A DNA stretch of 64,000 bases from Bdellovibrio sp. KM01 (GTDB lineage: Bacteria > Bdellovibrionota > Bdellovibrionia > Bdellovibrionales > Bdellovibrionaceae), in assembly GCF_013752535.1 (NCBI RefSeq), contig NZ_CP058348.1:3658001-3722000 (forward strand), given 5' to 3'. This document shows positions 26,833-36,900 of the stretch, piece after piece (the first letter of the stretch is position 1; each line of letters opens with the position of its first letter). The notes beneath the pieces were generated by a model. It was not told the origin of the DNA and did not search any database. It saw only the letters and a list, made by a program, of their open reading frames with translations. The translations under genes and the position numbers were made by a program.

Positions 26833-27778
26833 ACCTAACGAAATATATCTCACCCGCGTGTACGATGCCCCGGTTAAACTTGTTTGGGATGCCTGGACAG
26901 ATCCTAAACAAGTGGCCCAGTGGTGGGGTCCTCGTGGTTTCACTATCACCACTCACAGTAAAGACCTTCGCGTCGGCGGTCATTGGTCCTATACAATGCA
27001 TGGACCTGATGGCAAAGACTGGGAAAATAAAACGATCTATCACGAAGTCGAAAAATATTCTCGCTTAGTCTATGATCATGGTGGCGGCGAAGATCGCCCG
27101 CCCCTTTTCAGAGTCACGGTGACCTTCGAGGAAATCAAGGGTGGCAAAACGAAAATGGACATGACCATGGCTCTGGCAAATGCTGAAGCCGCGAAAGAGA
27201 CAAAAAAATTCATCAAGCAGGCCAGTGGAAACTCCACTTGGGATCGCTTGGCAGAGTTCTTGGACAAAGAGTCCACGGGCAAAGAAAAATTTGTTATCAA
27301 TCGTGTTTTTGAAGCTCCGATTAACACGATGTTTGAGATGTGGACGGATCCAACACACTTTGCAAAATGGCTTGCACCGACCGGCTTTAGTATGAAGTTC
27401 TTGCGCGCAGATATTAAGCCCGGCGCAACGACATTCTATTGCATGGAAAACGATACCGGTTTGAAAATGTATGGCCGAGCAAAGTATCTGGAAGTCTCAG
27501 CTCCGAACAAATTGGTTTATACCCAAGAGTTCACCGACGAAAAAGAAAACCAATCGCGTCATCCCATGGCCCCAACATGGCCGGCAGTGATGCAAACCAC
27601 GGTTCTTTTTGCTGAAGAAAGCCCCACAGAAACTCGCGTGACTGTGACTTGGGAAGTTGTGGGTGATTACACCGCAGAAGAACTTGAAACATTTATCAAA
27701 GGACGCGCTGGCATGACTCAAGGCTGGACTGGATCATTTGATAAGCTTGAAGACTACATCGCAAGTAACAGAAATTAA
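26816..27778 (+). CDS. Tandem SRPBCC (AHSA1-like) protein
   Basis: A 320-residue cytoplasmic protein with two SRPBCC domains in tandem, each opening with the same pattern: IYLTRVYDAPVKLVWDAWTDPKQVAQWWGP near residue 8 and FVINRVFEAPINTMFEMWTDPTHFAKWLAP near residue 160. AHSA1-like domains bind hydrophobic ligands; single-domain versions are the usual ArsR partners, so this looks like a duplicated or fused pair. It overlaps the ArsR gene by 17 bases and should be under the same repressor. Its 3' end overlaps the converging membrane-protein gene by 45 bases. Confidence 0.9.
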   Translation: MGARNKPNEIYLTRVYDAPVKLVWDAWTDPKQVAQWWGPRGFTITTHSKDLRVGGHWSYTMHGPDGKDWENKTIYHEVEKYSRLVYDHGGGEDRPPLFRVTVTFEEIKGGKTKMDMTMALANAEAAKETKKFIKQASGNSTWDRLAEFLDKESTGKEKFVINRVFEAPINTMFEMWTDPTHFAKWLAPTGFSMKFLRADIKPGATTFYCMENDTGLKMYGRAKYLEVSAPNKLVYTQEFTDEKENQSRHPMAPTWPAVMQTTVLFAEESPTETRVTVTWEVVGDYTAEELETFIKGRAGMTQGWTGSFDKLEDYIASNRN

Positions 27779-28096
27779 TGTTCCTAATACTCCCCCGTGC
27801 ACCAGAATACGAAGCGCCATGGGAAAATTTTGAACCCTTCCGTAAGCCAGGATCATCGTGGGTAACATACCCAAAAAGCCCACGATGAATCCCTTCAACC
27901 AGGGTTGTATATCCCAATTAATAAAGGGTATCAGCAGCCCCAATATGACCCACTGAAAGAAAACCGAGAAAATAGAGAAGCGATATATCGAAGGCTTGGA
28001 CTTTACGTCCTTAAGCATCGGAATAATATCCAGGCCTCCCGCAACAATACCTATACCAAGAGCAATTATGATTTGAACTAACATATCAGTTATCAT
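27734..28096 (-). CDS. Small integral membrane protein of unknown function
   Basis: A 120-residue protein with four predicted membrane segments (QIIIALGIGIVAGGLDIIP, FFQWVILGLLIPFI, GFIVGFLGMLPTMILAYG, GGVLGTLISVTCDVVF). No family is named with confidence. It overlaps the end of the SRPBCC gene by 45 bases on the opposite strand, which lowers certainty slightly, but the regular alternation of hydrophobic segments supports a real gene. The ribosome-binding site is weak. Confidence 0.65.
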   Translation of the reverse strand: MITDMLVQIIIALGIGIVAGGLDIIPMLKDVKSKPSIYRFSIFSVFFQWVILGLLIPFINWDIQPWLKGFIVGFLGMLPTMILAYGRVQNFPMALRILVHGGVLGTLISVTCDVVFKLIK

Positions 28097-28173
28097 AGGA
28101 AGTCTTTATATCCGTGTCATCGGAAGTTTGCTATAATGACCTGACATTGCTGTCAGGCTAATGAGGTCTAAAA

Positions 28174-28947
28174 ATGAAATTAATTTCCTGGAACGTGAAT
28201 GGTCTTCGTTCCGTTCATAAAAAGAACTTCCGTGAATGGTTTGAAAAAGAAAAAGCAGACGTCGTCTGCCTGCAGGAAATTAAAATCACCGACGAGGCGA
28301 TTAAAAAGGATGAAACATTTTATCATCCGGCAAAATATCACTCTTCCTGGGCTTTTGCGGAAAAGCCGGGATACTCGGGTCTGGCAATCTATTCAAAGAA
28401 TGAACCCGATGATGTCCGCATCGGTTTGGGAATCCCAAAATTTGACTCTGAAGGTCGTTGGATCGAGGCGGATTTCGGCCCGATTACTGTGGTGAACAGC
28501 TATTTCCCGAATAGCCAAAGAGAACACACTCGATTACCTTTTAAACTGGAATTCTGTGCAGCTGCAGAAAAGCGCCTACAAGCTCTTAGGAAGAAAGGCC
28601 GCGAAGTCCTGATCTGTGGTGATTTTAATATCGCTCACAAAGAAATTGATCTTCGTAATCCCAAAACCAATATGAAAAATGCGGGCTTCCTGCCAGAAGA
28701 GCGCGCGTGGATGACAAAGTTCCTGGATAAGCTTGAATGGGTTGATGCTTTTAGAAAATTTGAGCAAGGCCCGGATCACTACACATGGTGGAGCTATCGA
28801 CCTGGAGTGCGTGAAAAGAACATTGGTTGGCGCTTGGATTACTTCCTGGTGAACAAAGAAGCGTCAGACAGATTAAAGGCAGCAGCCCATTGCCCAGATG
28901 TTATGGGTTCCGACCACTGCCCTGTTCGTCTGACTCTGAAAAAGTAG
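28174..28947 (+). CDS. xth: Exodeoxyribonuclease III (AP endonuclease)
   Basis: A 257-residue member of the ExoIII/APE1 EEP nuclease fold, which cleaves DNA 5' to abasic sites in base-excision repair. Motifs are MKLISWNVNGLRSV (Asn), DVVCLQEIKI (metal-binding Glu), VLICGDFNIAH (Asp and Asn), DHYTWWSYRPG, WRLDYFLVN, and the catalytic GSDHCPV near the C-terminus. Length is normal for the family. TGAGGT precedes the ATG. Monocistronic, ending just before the converging QorB-like gene. Confidence 0.95.
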   Translation: MKLISWNVNGLRSVHKKNFREWFEKEKADVVCLQEIKITDEAIKKDETFYHPAKYHSSWAFAEKPGYSGLAIYSKNEPDDVRIGLGIPKFDSEGRWIEADFGPITVVNSYFPNSQREHTRLPFKLEFCAAAEKRLQALRKKGREVLICGDFNIAHKEIDLRNPKTNMKNAGFLPEERAWMTKFLDKLEWVDAFRKFEQGPDHYTWWSYRPGVREKNIGWRLDYFLVNKEASDRLKAAAHCPDVMGSDHCPVRLTLKK

Positions 28948-28956
28948 CCCCTCGTT

Positions 28957-29808
28957 TTAATGCAAAGCTTTCTTCACTGTATCTTCCAGCGAAGAAGGCT
29001 TACGACCCAAAAGCTTTTTAAGATCGTCCCGATCCGTATAAAGATCTCCTCTGACAATCCCAGCGTCTGAATCGGCAAGAATTTCAGCAAATCCCTGTGG
29101 AACTCCAAAGCTCATCAATAGTTTCGCATATTCGCCTGTGGGCATATCTTTATATTCAATAGTCTTACCACTTAGTCGCGAAGTCACAGCTGCCAGTTCA
29201 GATAAGGTGAATGAATCCCCGCCAAGTTCGTAGACAGCGTTTTTAGAGGTATCTCCCAAAACAACTGCCGCTGCAGCCGCTGCATAGTCCGCTCGAGTAG
29301 CGGCACTCACTTTGCCGTTTTGAGCTGCACCTGCGATCACTCCACTTTTTAGAACATTAGCGAATTGCTCTGTGTAGTTTTCGATGTACCAGCTATTTCT
29401 TAAGAACGCATGAGGGATACCCGATTGAGAAATCATTTTTTCAGTCGCCAAATGCTCCTGAGCCAAAAGCATTTTGCTCGTGTCAGCCTTTAATATACTT
29501 GTGTAAGCAATAAATTTTACCTTTGCGTTTTTTGCGGCATTGATAACATTAGTGTGTTGAGGAACGCGTTGACCTGCTTCACTTCCAGAAATGAAAAGAA
29601 GCTTATCCACACCTTCCAATGCCTTTTGCAGACGATCTACATTACCGTAGTCTGCCTCTCGAACAATGATTCCTTTTGAAACAAGGTCTTTAGCTTTTTC
29701 TTTGTTTCTAACAATAGCCACCAGCTCTTGAGGTTTCGCGCCTTTGTTTAAAAGAGCCTCCACTGCCAATTTACCCAAATGTCCTGTTGCCCCTGTGATT
29801 GCGATCAT
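28957..29808 (-). CDS. NmrA-type NAD(P)H:quinone oxidoreductase (QorB/YtfG-like)
   Basis: A 283-residue atypical SDR. The nucleotide-binding motif is MIAITGATGHLGKLAVEALL, followed by KLLFISGSEAGQRVPQHTNVINAAKNAKVKFIAYTSI and LRNSWYIENYTEQ, the pattern of E. coli QorB (YtfG), which reduces quinones with NADPH. The start at 29808 is chosen because TAGGAG lies just upstream. It is divergent from an HxlR-type regulator, the same arrangement as ytfG/ytfH in E. coli, which supports regulation by quinone stress (inference). Confidence 0.9.
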   Translation of the reverse strand: MIAITGATGHLGKLAVEALLNKGAKPQELVAIVRNKEKAKDLVSKGIIVREADYGNVDRLQKALEGVDKLLFISGSEAGQRVPQHTNVINAAKNAKVKFIAYTSILKADTSKMLLAQEHLATEKMISQSGIPHAFLRNSWYIENYTEQFANVLKSGVIAGAAQNGKVSAATRADYAAAAAAVVLGDTSKNAVYELGGDSFTLSELAAVTSRLSGKTIEYKDMPTGEYAKLLMSFGVPQGFAEILADSDAGIVRGDLYTDRDDLKKLLGRKPSSLEDTVKKALH

Positions 29809-29932
29809 AAAATCTCCTATCCGATATAGATCCAACAAGTGAACTTATGCTATACTACCCCTGACACTAACATTATGTAAGTACGCACTATTTTGTTACT
29901 GTACCGATTCTTAAAAAAACCTGGAGTTTCAA

Positions 29933-30259
29933 ATGGTTACAAAATCCGATAAAAAGACAAAACAGTCACCATGCCCGGTTACCAAAACCATGCAAGTGAT
30001 TGGTGGAAAATGGAAACCCATGATTCTGTTTAATCTGCTTTCAGGCAGAAAGCGCTTCAATGAATTACAGAGACTGGCTGGAAATCCTTCAGCGCGTGTG
30101 CTTACTCTACAACTGCGCGAGCTTGAAGACGACAAAATCATCAAGCGTGATGTCTTTGATCAAATTCCTCCGCGCGTAGAATACTCACTGACCACGAAGG
30201 GAAAAAGCCTAAGTTCTGTTTTAGAAATGATGGCTAAATGGGGCCAAGCCCACGGCTAG
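29933..30259 (+). CDS. HxlR-family transcriptional regulator (YtfH/QorR-like)
   Basis: A 108-residue winged helix-turn-helix protein of the HxlR (MarR-like) family: CPVTKTMQVIGGKWKPMILFNLLSGRKRFNELQRLAG then SARVLTLQLRELEDDKIIKRDVF and PPRVEYSLTTKG. Cys14 in the N-terminal CPVTK is placed like the redox-sensing Cys of QorR and YodB-type repressors, so electrophile sensing is plausible. It is divergent from the QorB-like gene and its stop overlaps that of the converging FBP-type zinc-finger gene by 4 bases. Confidence 0.92.
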   Translation: MVTKSDKKTKQSPCPVTKTMQVIGGKWKPMILFNLLSGRKRFNELQRLAGNPSARVLTLQLRELEDDKIIKRDVFDQIPPRVEYSLTTKGKSLSSVLEMMAKWGQAHG

Positions 30260-30753
30260 TCTTTTTTTGATCCGCTTAAATTTTCAAAAAGCTTAGACAT
30301 CTTGTTAAATAGATCCGCGATGTTTTTGTCGGGGTTTTTGCCCGCTAGCATGGCGCTTTCTTCGATCTTTTCAATACAGCGAAGATCCTGACAAATCAGA
30401 TAGGAATTGCTGACGTTGGCATTCATCGCAACTGACAAGAGACCAATATCTTCCGAAGAACCATAGGCATTACACCAGTTGCACAAGCCACCCGTCGGCT
30501 CCCCACCTGTGTGAGTTCTTTTAAAAGCTACTCCACGGGGCATATCCCAATTCGGCATTTTAAATAAAAGATATGTGTAAACTCCGGACGGTTCTTTCCA
30601 GGTAAAGTAAGAACGAATATTGAATGGATATCTCAGGTTATCAGGCAAAAGTAACTTTTTCTGATCACGCTCACGAAAACAGGAAATCAATTCTTCCTCG
30701 GAAGAAATCGAGAATACATGTTCGGTTTGATAACTTGTCTCAGATGTTTGCAT
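30256..30753 (-). CDS. FBP-type treble-clef zinc-finger protein
   Basis: A 165-residue cytoplasmic protein. The central and C-terminal part (GGEPTGGLCNWCNAYGSSEDIGLLSVAMNANVSNSYLICQDLRCIEKI) has the CxxC ... CxxxxC spacing of the FBP/FusB C-terminal treble-clef zinc finger. FusB-type proteins use this domain to bind EF-G and rescue it from fusidic acid; distant members occur in many bacteria with unproven function. The N-terminal part is poorly conserved. Assignment rests on the cysteine pattern and surrounding residues. Confidence 0.7.
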   Translation of the reverse strand: MQTSETSYQTEHVFSISSEEELISCFRERDQKKLLLPDNLRYPFNIRSYFTWKEPSGVYTYLLFKMPNWDMPRGVAFKRTHTGGEPTGGLCNWCNAYGSSEDIGLLSVAMNANVSNSYLICQDLRCIEKIEESAMLAGKNPDKNIADLFNKMSKLFENLSGSKKD

Positions 30754-30837
30754 AGTTAGCCCTCATTCACCATGATACACCACAAACTGTTAGAAGTCAT
30801 GCAGACGGTCTAAGGTGCATACGACTACACTGGATCG

Positions 30838-32139
30838 ATGAAATTTCTCGTCCTCCTTATTTCTATCACAACGTGGCAGGCAATTGCCAATGCAGAATCC
30901 GAATGGAGCTTTGGAGCCGACCTCCAAATGTCAGAGCAATATTTCCCAGAAGAATACGGCGAAAACACCAACACCAGCTTGTTCAAAATCGAAATTGATC
31001 CCTTGGCGAAATGGAAACAGGGCGAACACTGGCGCTTTTACCTAAAACCCGTTGTAGTCGCGAACCCCGATAATAAATCTTCTGAGGAGCAAGTTTTTAT
31101 CGAGCCCTCCGAGGCCTATATAAAATTTCACAAGGACGTTTTAAATATTTCTCTGGGCTATCACCTGCTAACCTGGGGGGTCACCGACGGATACAACCCA
31201 ATCGACGTCGTGAACCGTCGACAAATTTTTGATCCCACTCGTTCAAAAAAGTTAGGATCCCCTTCGTTGATGATCTCCGAATCGCTGAGTTGGTTTGATT
31301 ATGACTTTATTTATATCCCCAAAGCCCGCGAAGCGATCATGCCTGGGGAAAACAGCCGGTGGCTTCCTCGTGATGTCTTCATCCCCCAAGTTCCAGAAAA
31401 CAATCTCGTCTTGCTACTACCTCCAAATCTTCGTTATCACTGGGGGAATAATGAAACTCTGAACGATGCTTTGGATAACAACATTGCGCTCCGATTACAA
31501 AAGACGATTTCCATTTTTGATATCTCATTGACCGGTTTTGATGGTGCTGGTGGATACCCCATCATCGAACCTCAGGTCACGGGAACCATTGTCCAGGTGT
31601 CTCCCAAAACGGTTATTCAAGTGGATCCCGATGTGACGTTGAACAAGAAACAGCGGAGAATTCGTCAAGGTGGATTTACGTTGGTTAGCCACCAGTGGGA
31701 CTTTCTATTAAAGTATGCCACCAGCTACACAGATGACTATGGTGACTATGTCAATTTGCCCGGATGGCTGCACGAAAATGTATTGGGCATTGAAAAAACG
31801 TTTAACTTCAACGACGCAATGCTGATCGCCATCCTTCAATACTCTTTTTTAGATTCTGAAAAACAAAATGATTCAAATATCTCGCTTACAGAAGTCTTTC
31901 GCAGATCCTGGATGGCAGGAGGTCGCTTAACCTGGAAAGAAGTTTGGAATGCCTCGCTCCTTGGACTGTACGACACTCTTAACTACAGCACTTTTTTTGA
32001 AATGACCTTAGGTCGAAGATTTTTTGATGCGTGGAGTGTGAACTTCACAGCGGACTTCATTGCTGGGAGCAGCGAAAATCCGCTGGGAGTTTATTCAAAG
32101 AATGATTCTTACTTACTATCCGTCAGCCGCTCTTTTTAA
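30838..32139 (+). CDS. Outer-membrane beta-barrel protein, possible partner of the RND-LolA fusion
   Basis: A 433-residue exported protein (signal SITTWQAIANA) composed of alternating beta-strands and ending in the aromatic SYLLSVSRSF expected of a BAM substrate. Conserved-looking features are the N-terminal EPSEAYIKFHKDVLNISLGYHLLTWGVTDGYNPIDVVNRR segment, similar in style to DUF1302-type barrels found with RND permeases and LolA-like proteins. The RND-LolA fusion gene lies 1.8 kb downstream on the same strand. Function is inferred only from class and context. Its stop overlaps that of the converging gene by 4 bases. Confidence 0.7.
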   Translation: MKFLVLLISITTWQAIANAESEWSFGADLQMSEQYFPEEYGENTNTSLFKIEIDPLAKWKQGEHWRFYLKPVVVANPDNKSSEEQVFIEPSEAYIKFHKDVLNISLGYHLLTWGVTDGYNPIDVVNRRQIFDPTRSKKLGSPSLMISESLSWFDYDFIYIPKAREAIMPGENSRWLPRDVFIPQVPENNLVLLLPPNLRYHWGNNETLNDALDNNIALRLQKTISIFDISLTGFDGAGGYPIIEPQVTGTIVQVSPKTVIQVDPDVTLNKKQRRIRQGGFTLVSHQWDFLLKYATSYTDDYGDYVNLPGWLHENVLGIEKTFNFNDAMLIAILQYSFLDSEKQNDSNISLTEVFRRSWMAGGRLTWKEVWNASLLGLYDTLNYSTFFEMTLGRRFFDAWSVNFTADFIAGSSENPLGVYSKNDSYLLSVSRSF

Positions 32140-33650
32140 GGAGCCAACTGCAATAGCAAGTCGGAGTTAGAAAGGGACGTCGCTTTTTTAATTTTAAGCG
32201 TTACACCTTCCATCACCGGAATCGCTGGCAATGCGACATTCATCGTTTTACCCGAAATCGCGCCAAGTATTTTTCCTTCAATCGTGGACGCCGCGAAACG
32301 TGTCTTAGGCGAATATTTTTTTACATAAGAAGGATCCCAACTGTATTTCAAATCCATAGTGGTGTTCGTAAACTTTACACTGGCTTTGCTTTCAGAAATA
32401 CCCACCGTCACATTGCTATTGAATGGAACTACGAAATTCATGAATGGGATATAATTCCCGTTCTTAGGAGCCTGCATCTGGCTTAGCAAATTAAAATTCA
32501 CTTGATACTTCAAACCGGATCCTGTCAGTTTCGGATCTTTATTCGAGTATACATTGAAAAGAAACTTGCTGGATTTCGGATAGTCCATCAACTCAGGCCA
32601 TACAAACCATTGCATGAAGCGAGAATTCATGACCGTTGAAAATCCAGAAATCTGGCTAGAATAGAACTGATGCACCCAAGAATCTGCAGAATACGCTTGA
32701 GTCATGATTTCTTTAGCCAATCCCCCAGGCAGACGAATCATCGCCTGAGAGCTCGCAGCAAGCTTTGGATCTATTTTTGAAAGAGCCAGCGACTTCGTCG
32801 TGTTTTGAGAGGACCTGGTGAAATTCATAATCAAGCGACCTTTAGCCGTGATTTGGTCAGGATGGGTATCATTAAAGCTATCAATCACCATACTCATTTT
32901 GACATCAGAGCGTGCACTCACCAATTCTCTCGGAGTGGATAGGTCAAAAGACCACTTACCAACATAATCATTCAGGTACGACAGCAACAATGTCTTCTTA
33001 GGATTTACGAAAGCTGCAGAGTCCATTGATATCCGAGAAATTTGTTGGTTCACGATTTGATCAAAGCCATCAGCACCCGTACATGAAAATTCTTGAGCAC
33101 TCCAAGCGTCCTGTCGCCATGTTAGGCTCACATCTTCCACACGCCCGTTAGCCGTGCTAGAAGCCACTTCCGGTGATACAGCGATAGAAAATGAGCCTGC
33201 ACCCGGCTTCATATTTAAAACGACATTAGAACATGAGGCTTGAAGGTGAAAACGGCCCGTGATGCCGTTAACAGTACGTTCAATCCATTGGTCTACAGAA
33301 ATACTAGCAATAGTCATTTGTGCGGCTAAATCTTTAGACTGGAGGATTAACTGAGTTTGCTCAGATCCCAGGTCCGGCTTTTGTAACTGAGTTTTCAGTG
33401 CAATAGAAAGTCCTTTAAGCTGAACTTGAACTCCGTCCTGTGCTTCCACCATCTGATCAGGAAATTGCCAGTTTGCCTGAAATTCCTTATTCACCAGTGA
33501 TTTCCATTTTTCCTCGACAAGATTTTGCTGAAACTGCTTTGGAAGAACAAGCTCAAACTCTGATTCGATAGTGGCAGAGGAAAATGCCGACTGCGAAAAC
33601 AGAAAAGCAGCAAATACGAAAAAAGACTTTGTGATTTGCGTTTTAGTCAT
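32136..33650 (-). CDS. Exported protein of unknown function (504 aa)
   Basis: I do not recognise this protein. A signal peptide (SFFVFAAFLFSQSAFS) is followed by about 480 residues with regular beta-strand alternation, repeated segments describing long amphipathic strands (for example LTWRQDAWSAQEF, MKFTNTTMDLKYSW-like stretches), and few cysteines, consistent with a periplasmic or outer-membrane-facing lipid-binding-type beta protein. It sits convergent to the beta-barrel gene and divergent from the RND-LolA gene, so it may belong to the same envelope function. Confidence 0.65.
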   Translation of the reverse strand: MTKTQITKSFFVFAAFLFSQSAFSSATIESEFELVLPKQFQQNLVEEKWKSLVNKEFQANWQFPDQMVEAQDGVQVQLKGLSIALKTQLQKPDLGSEQTQLILQSKDLAAQMTIASISVDQWIERTVNGITGRFHLQASCSNVVLNMKPGAGSFSIAVSPEVASSTANGRVEDVSLTWRQDAWSAQEFSCTGADGFDQIVNQQISRISMDSAAFVNPKKTLLLSYLNDYVGKWSFDLSTPRELVSARSDVKMSMVIDSFNDTHPDQITAKGRLIMNFTRSSQNTTKSLALSKIDPKLAASSQAMIRLPGGLAKEIMTQAYSADSWVHQFYSSQISGFSTVMNSRFMQWFVWPELMDYPKSSKFLFNVYSNKDPKLTGSGLKYQVNFNLLSQMQAPKNGNYIPFMNFVVPFNSNVTVGISESKASVKFTNTTMDLKYSWDPSYVKKYSPKTRFAASTIEGKILGAISGKTMNVALPAIPVMEGVTLKIKKATSLSNSDLLLQLAP

Positions 33651-33904
33651 GGGTTAACGTTACGGCTCTTCGCCCAAAATCTAAAGCAAGAATTTCCGTT
33701 CGGATGTATTCTCATTTTTCATTCAGTAAAAAGGTCCAACATCGAAGAACTTTTATACTTTTATTGCCGAATTCATAACTTCACATGTTTAACTGTCTCT
33801 CTGTTCATCTGTTCATCTTTTCTTCAATTTTCTGCACATTCCAGAGAGGAAAAATTCGTCCGATATATTGTATCTGACTTCAACAAAGGAAAAGGACTGA
33901 GCGA

Positions 33905-36900
33905 ATGTTGCAACTGCCTTTGAAAATTTCAAAAAAAGCTCTAGCGATCACATCGTTGATTGGCGTAATTATTTTAACCCTGGCAAGTTTGTTTGCTTTG
34001 CCCAAACTTACAACTCAGTACAGCCTTAAGCAGTTTCTTCCCAAAGATAACGCTCTTCTAAAGCTTGACGAAAAAAGTCGTCAGACTTTTCAGCTGTCTG
34101 AAGTTCAGCCATTCATCATCACGGCAAAAGTTAACAAGGATAACGGAGATTGGTTTAATCAATCTAAAATCTCCGATCTTGAGCAATTAACTGAGCTAGT
34201 GTCGAACTTCCCGGGAGTACGCACCGCACTTTCTTTGGCAACAGTTCAAGGCGCCATCAGCAATGAAAATGGTTTAAGTGTCGGCCCCTTGCTAAAAAAT
34301 GTGTCTGTTCAGAACTGGAGAACCGAAACCCTTGCAAATCCTATAATTGCGCCGACTCTGATTTCCAAAGACGGTAAGACCGCTTCTATTATTGTCAGCA
34401 TCAACAGGCTCAATACTCATGAACTGACTGCGCTTCGTCAGAACCTGCAGGTTACGGCGACGGCGGCACTTCCCTTTGCTGATGTTCAGTTGGGTGGAAC
34501 TCCCGCGGTACAAACGGATGTTGGGCAATTACTGCAGACAGAGCTGCGAAATTTCGTGGTACTTGGATTCGGGGCATGTTTTATCGTCTTGGCCCTTATA
34601 TTTTCCAACTTCTCCCCGCTGGTTATCTCGTTCATCGTTATCGTTTGCGCTAATATTCTAGTTGTTGCAGTGATGGCATTGATTGGGCTGCCGTTCTCCA
34701 TTCTTTCAACGACGATTCCAATTTTAACAACCGTGGACGTTGTATCACTCTGTATTCATACGCTCCTCCGATATGCCGAGGAAAAGAAAGCTTCTCCAGA
34801 AAAGTCCCATGAAGACCTGGTGATGACGACCCTTAAGGCTATTTTGAAACCAAACATGATCGCTTCTTTGACAACGATGATTGGTTTCCTAAGTCTATTA
34901 ACGACCAATGTTCCACTTATCCGCGAATATGGCGTAACGGCAGCGATATCCATTGTTACCGGATGGATTGTCACAACGATCTTACTCTTCCCACTTCTTT
35001 TATTCTTGAAAGGCCCACAGGCACGCGAATGGGCTTGGGCCAAAGCGCGTTGGGGACTTTATTTATTCCGTCGCAGTGGCTTATGGACGACGGGTATCAT
35101 CATCGTGTCTTTGGGACTCGCTTTGAAAGGCAACAGCCTGTCCTGGTCAGCTCGTCTTTTTGATGATCTTCCTCAGAATCATCAGGTTCGCTTGTCGACA
35201 GAAACTATCGACAGAGAACTGGGTGGCATGATTCCAGTGGACATCGAAATCTCCGGTGCTCAAGATTCATGGAACGATCCCAAACTTATAGAAAGACTGG
35301 ATTCTCTTTCCGCAGATCTTCGCCAAACGAAAGGCATCGGCAGTGTGGTTAGCTTGCCAGATCTGGTAGCAGCCGCCAGCTTTCAGCACTCACGATTACC
35401 GGCAAGCCGCAGCTCCACAGCAGAAATCTTCTTTCTGTATTCATTGTCTAATGAAAGTCCTTTAAAAAACTTTCTAAACGCCGACAGTTCAAAAACACGC
35501 GTTTCGGTTAGAACCCAAGATTTACCCGGAAATGAACTGCACGACCTGGTACAAGTCGTACGTAAAAAAACTGAAAACGCCTTTCCGGGAATGGCAGTTC
35601 AAGTGACTGGAATGGGGTCTACGATCCATTCCTTAAATAATGATCTTTCCCACGAGCTGATTTTTGGATTCTGGCAATCGATGTTGGCGATCGTTGTGGT
35701 TTTAGTTTTCGTCTTTAAATCCCTGCGCTGGTCCCTGGTGGCTTGTATTCCAAATTTAGTTCCGCCGGCAGCCCTACTTGGTTTCCTGGCAATTTCAGAA
35801 ACGCCAATCAAGCCAAGTGTCGCAATTATTTTCTCGATCGCTCTTGGCTTGGCATTCAACAATACCGTTTATCTTTTGTCTCGTTTGCGAATCATGCAAA
35901 AGAACACAAAAAGCGGAAAGCTGGATATCGAAAAAGCTTTGTGGCTTGAGGGCAACCCATGCCTGATCTCCAGTCTTACGTTGTTAGCTGGCTTTTCGGT
36001 ATTTATGGCTTCATATTTCGCCATGAACCGCATCTTTGGCTTTTATATGCTTTTGTCTATGCTGGCTGGTCTGGTAGGGGATTTGATTCTTTTACCAACG
36101 ATGCTGAAAAGTTGCCCGTGGCTTCTGGGACCTTTACGTTTTAAGAAGGAGAAAGTTATGGCAACAGCAGCATCAATCCTTCTGGCAATCGTCGTGATCA
36201 GTGCTCCATTAAAACTTTGGGCCCAGGGACTGCCTACTGCAGAAACTTTGGGGAAAGAAATGAGTTCTCGAATCAGCACAAAGGATGAAACCTTTATCGC
36301 TGATATGAGAATCATCGAAGCCGACGGTTCCAGAAAAGAACGCCAGATGCAAATCTGGCGCATGAGCCCTTCTAAAAAAGATCATTCAATGATGGTCAGA
36401 ATGCTTAAACCTGCTGACCTAAAAGGCACCGCGCTTTTAGCCACGATGAAAAACGATAAGGAAGACAAATGGATTTACCTTCCCTCATCCAAACAAGTTC
36501 GTCGCCTTACCGGCGAAAACAGCAAAGGTGGAATTCTTGGCTCTGAACTAAGTGCCGAAGATTTCGATTTCAATCGCGACTCTTCAGCCACGACTACCGT
36601 AAAAAAGGAATTGGAAGTAAAGGGAGCCAAATTCTATTTGGTTGAAAGCGATGTTTCTGCGAACTCTCCGAATTATTCCAAGATCGTCAGCTATGTTTCT
36701 GCGAAAGAGTTTTTGCCAATCAAAGCCGAGTGTTTTGATAAACAATCGAAATTGGTAAAGATGATTGATTTTGGTGATTACAAAAAACTTCCGGGTGGAA
36801 AATTCCGCGCTGGCAGCATTAAGATCCGTAACGTACAAAATAAACGCGGAACAGATATCACTTTGTCTGACATCAAAATTAATCAGAACCTGAAAGCATC

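Noticed and set aside
33636-33923. 95-residue frame overlapping the RND start
   Set aside because: No ribosome-binding site, no recognisable domain, and it overlaps the divergent promoter region and the real start at 33905.
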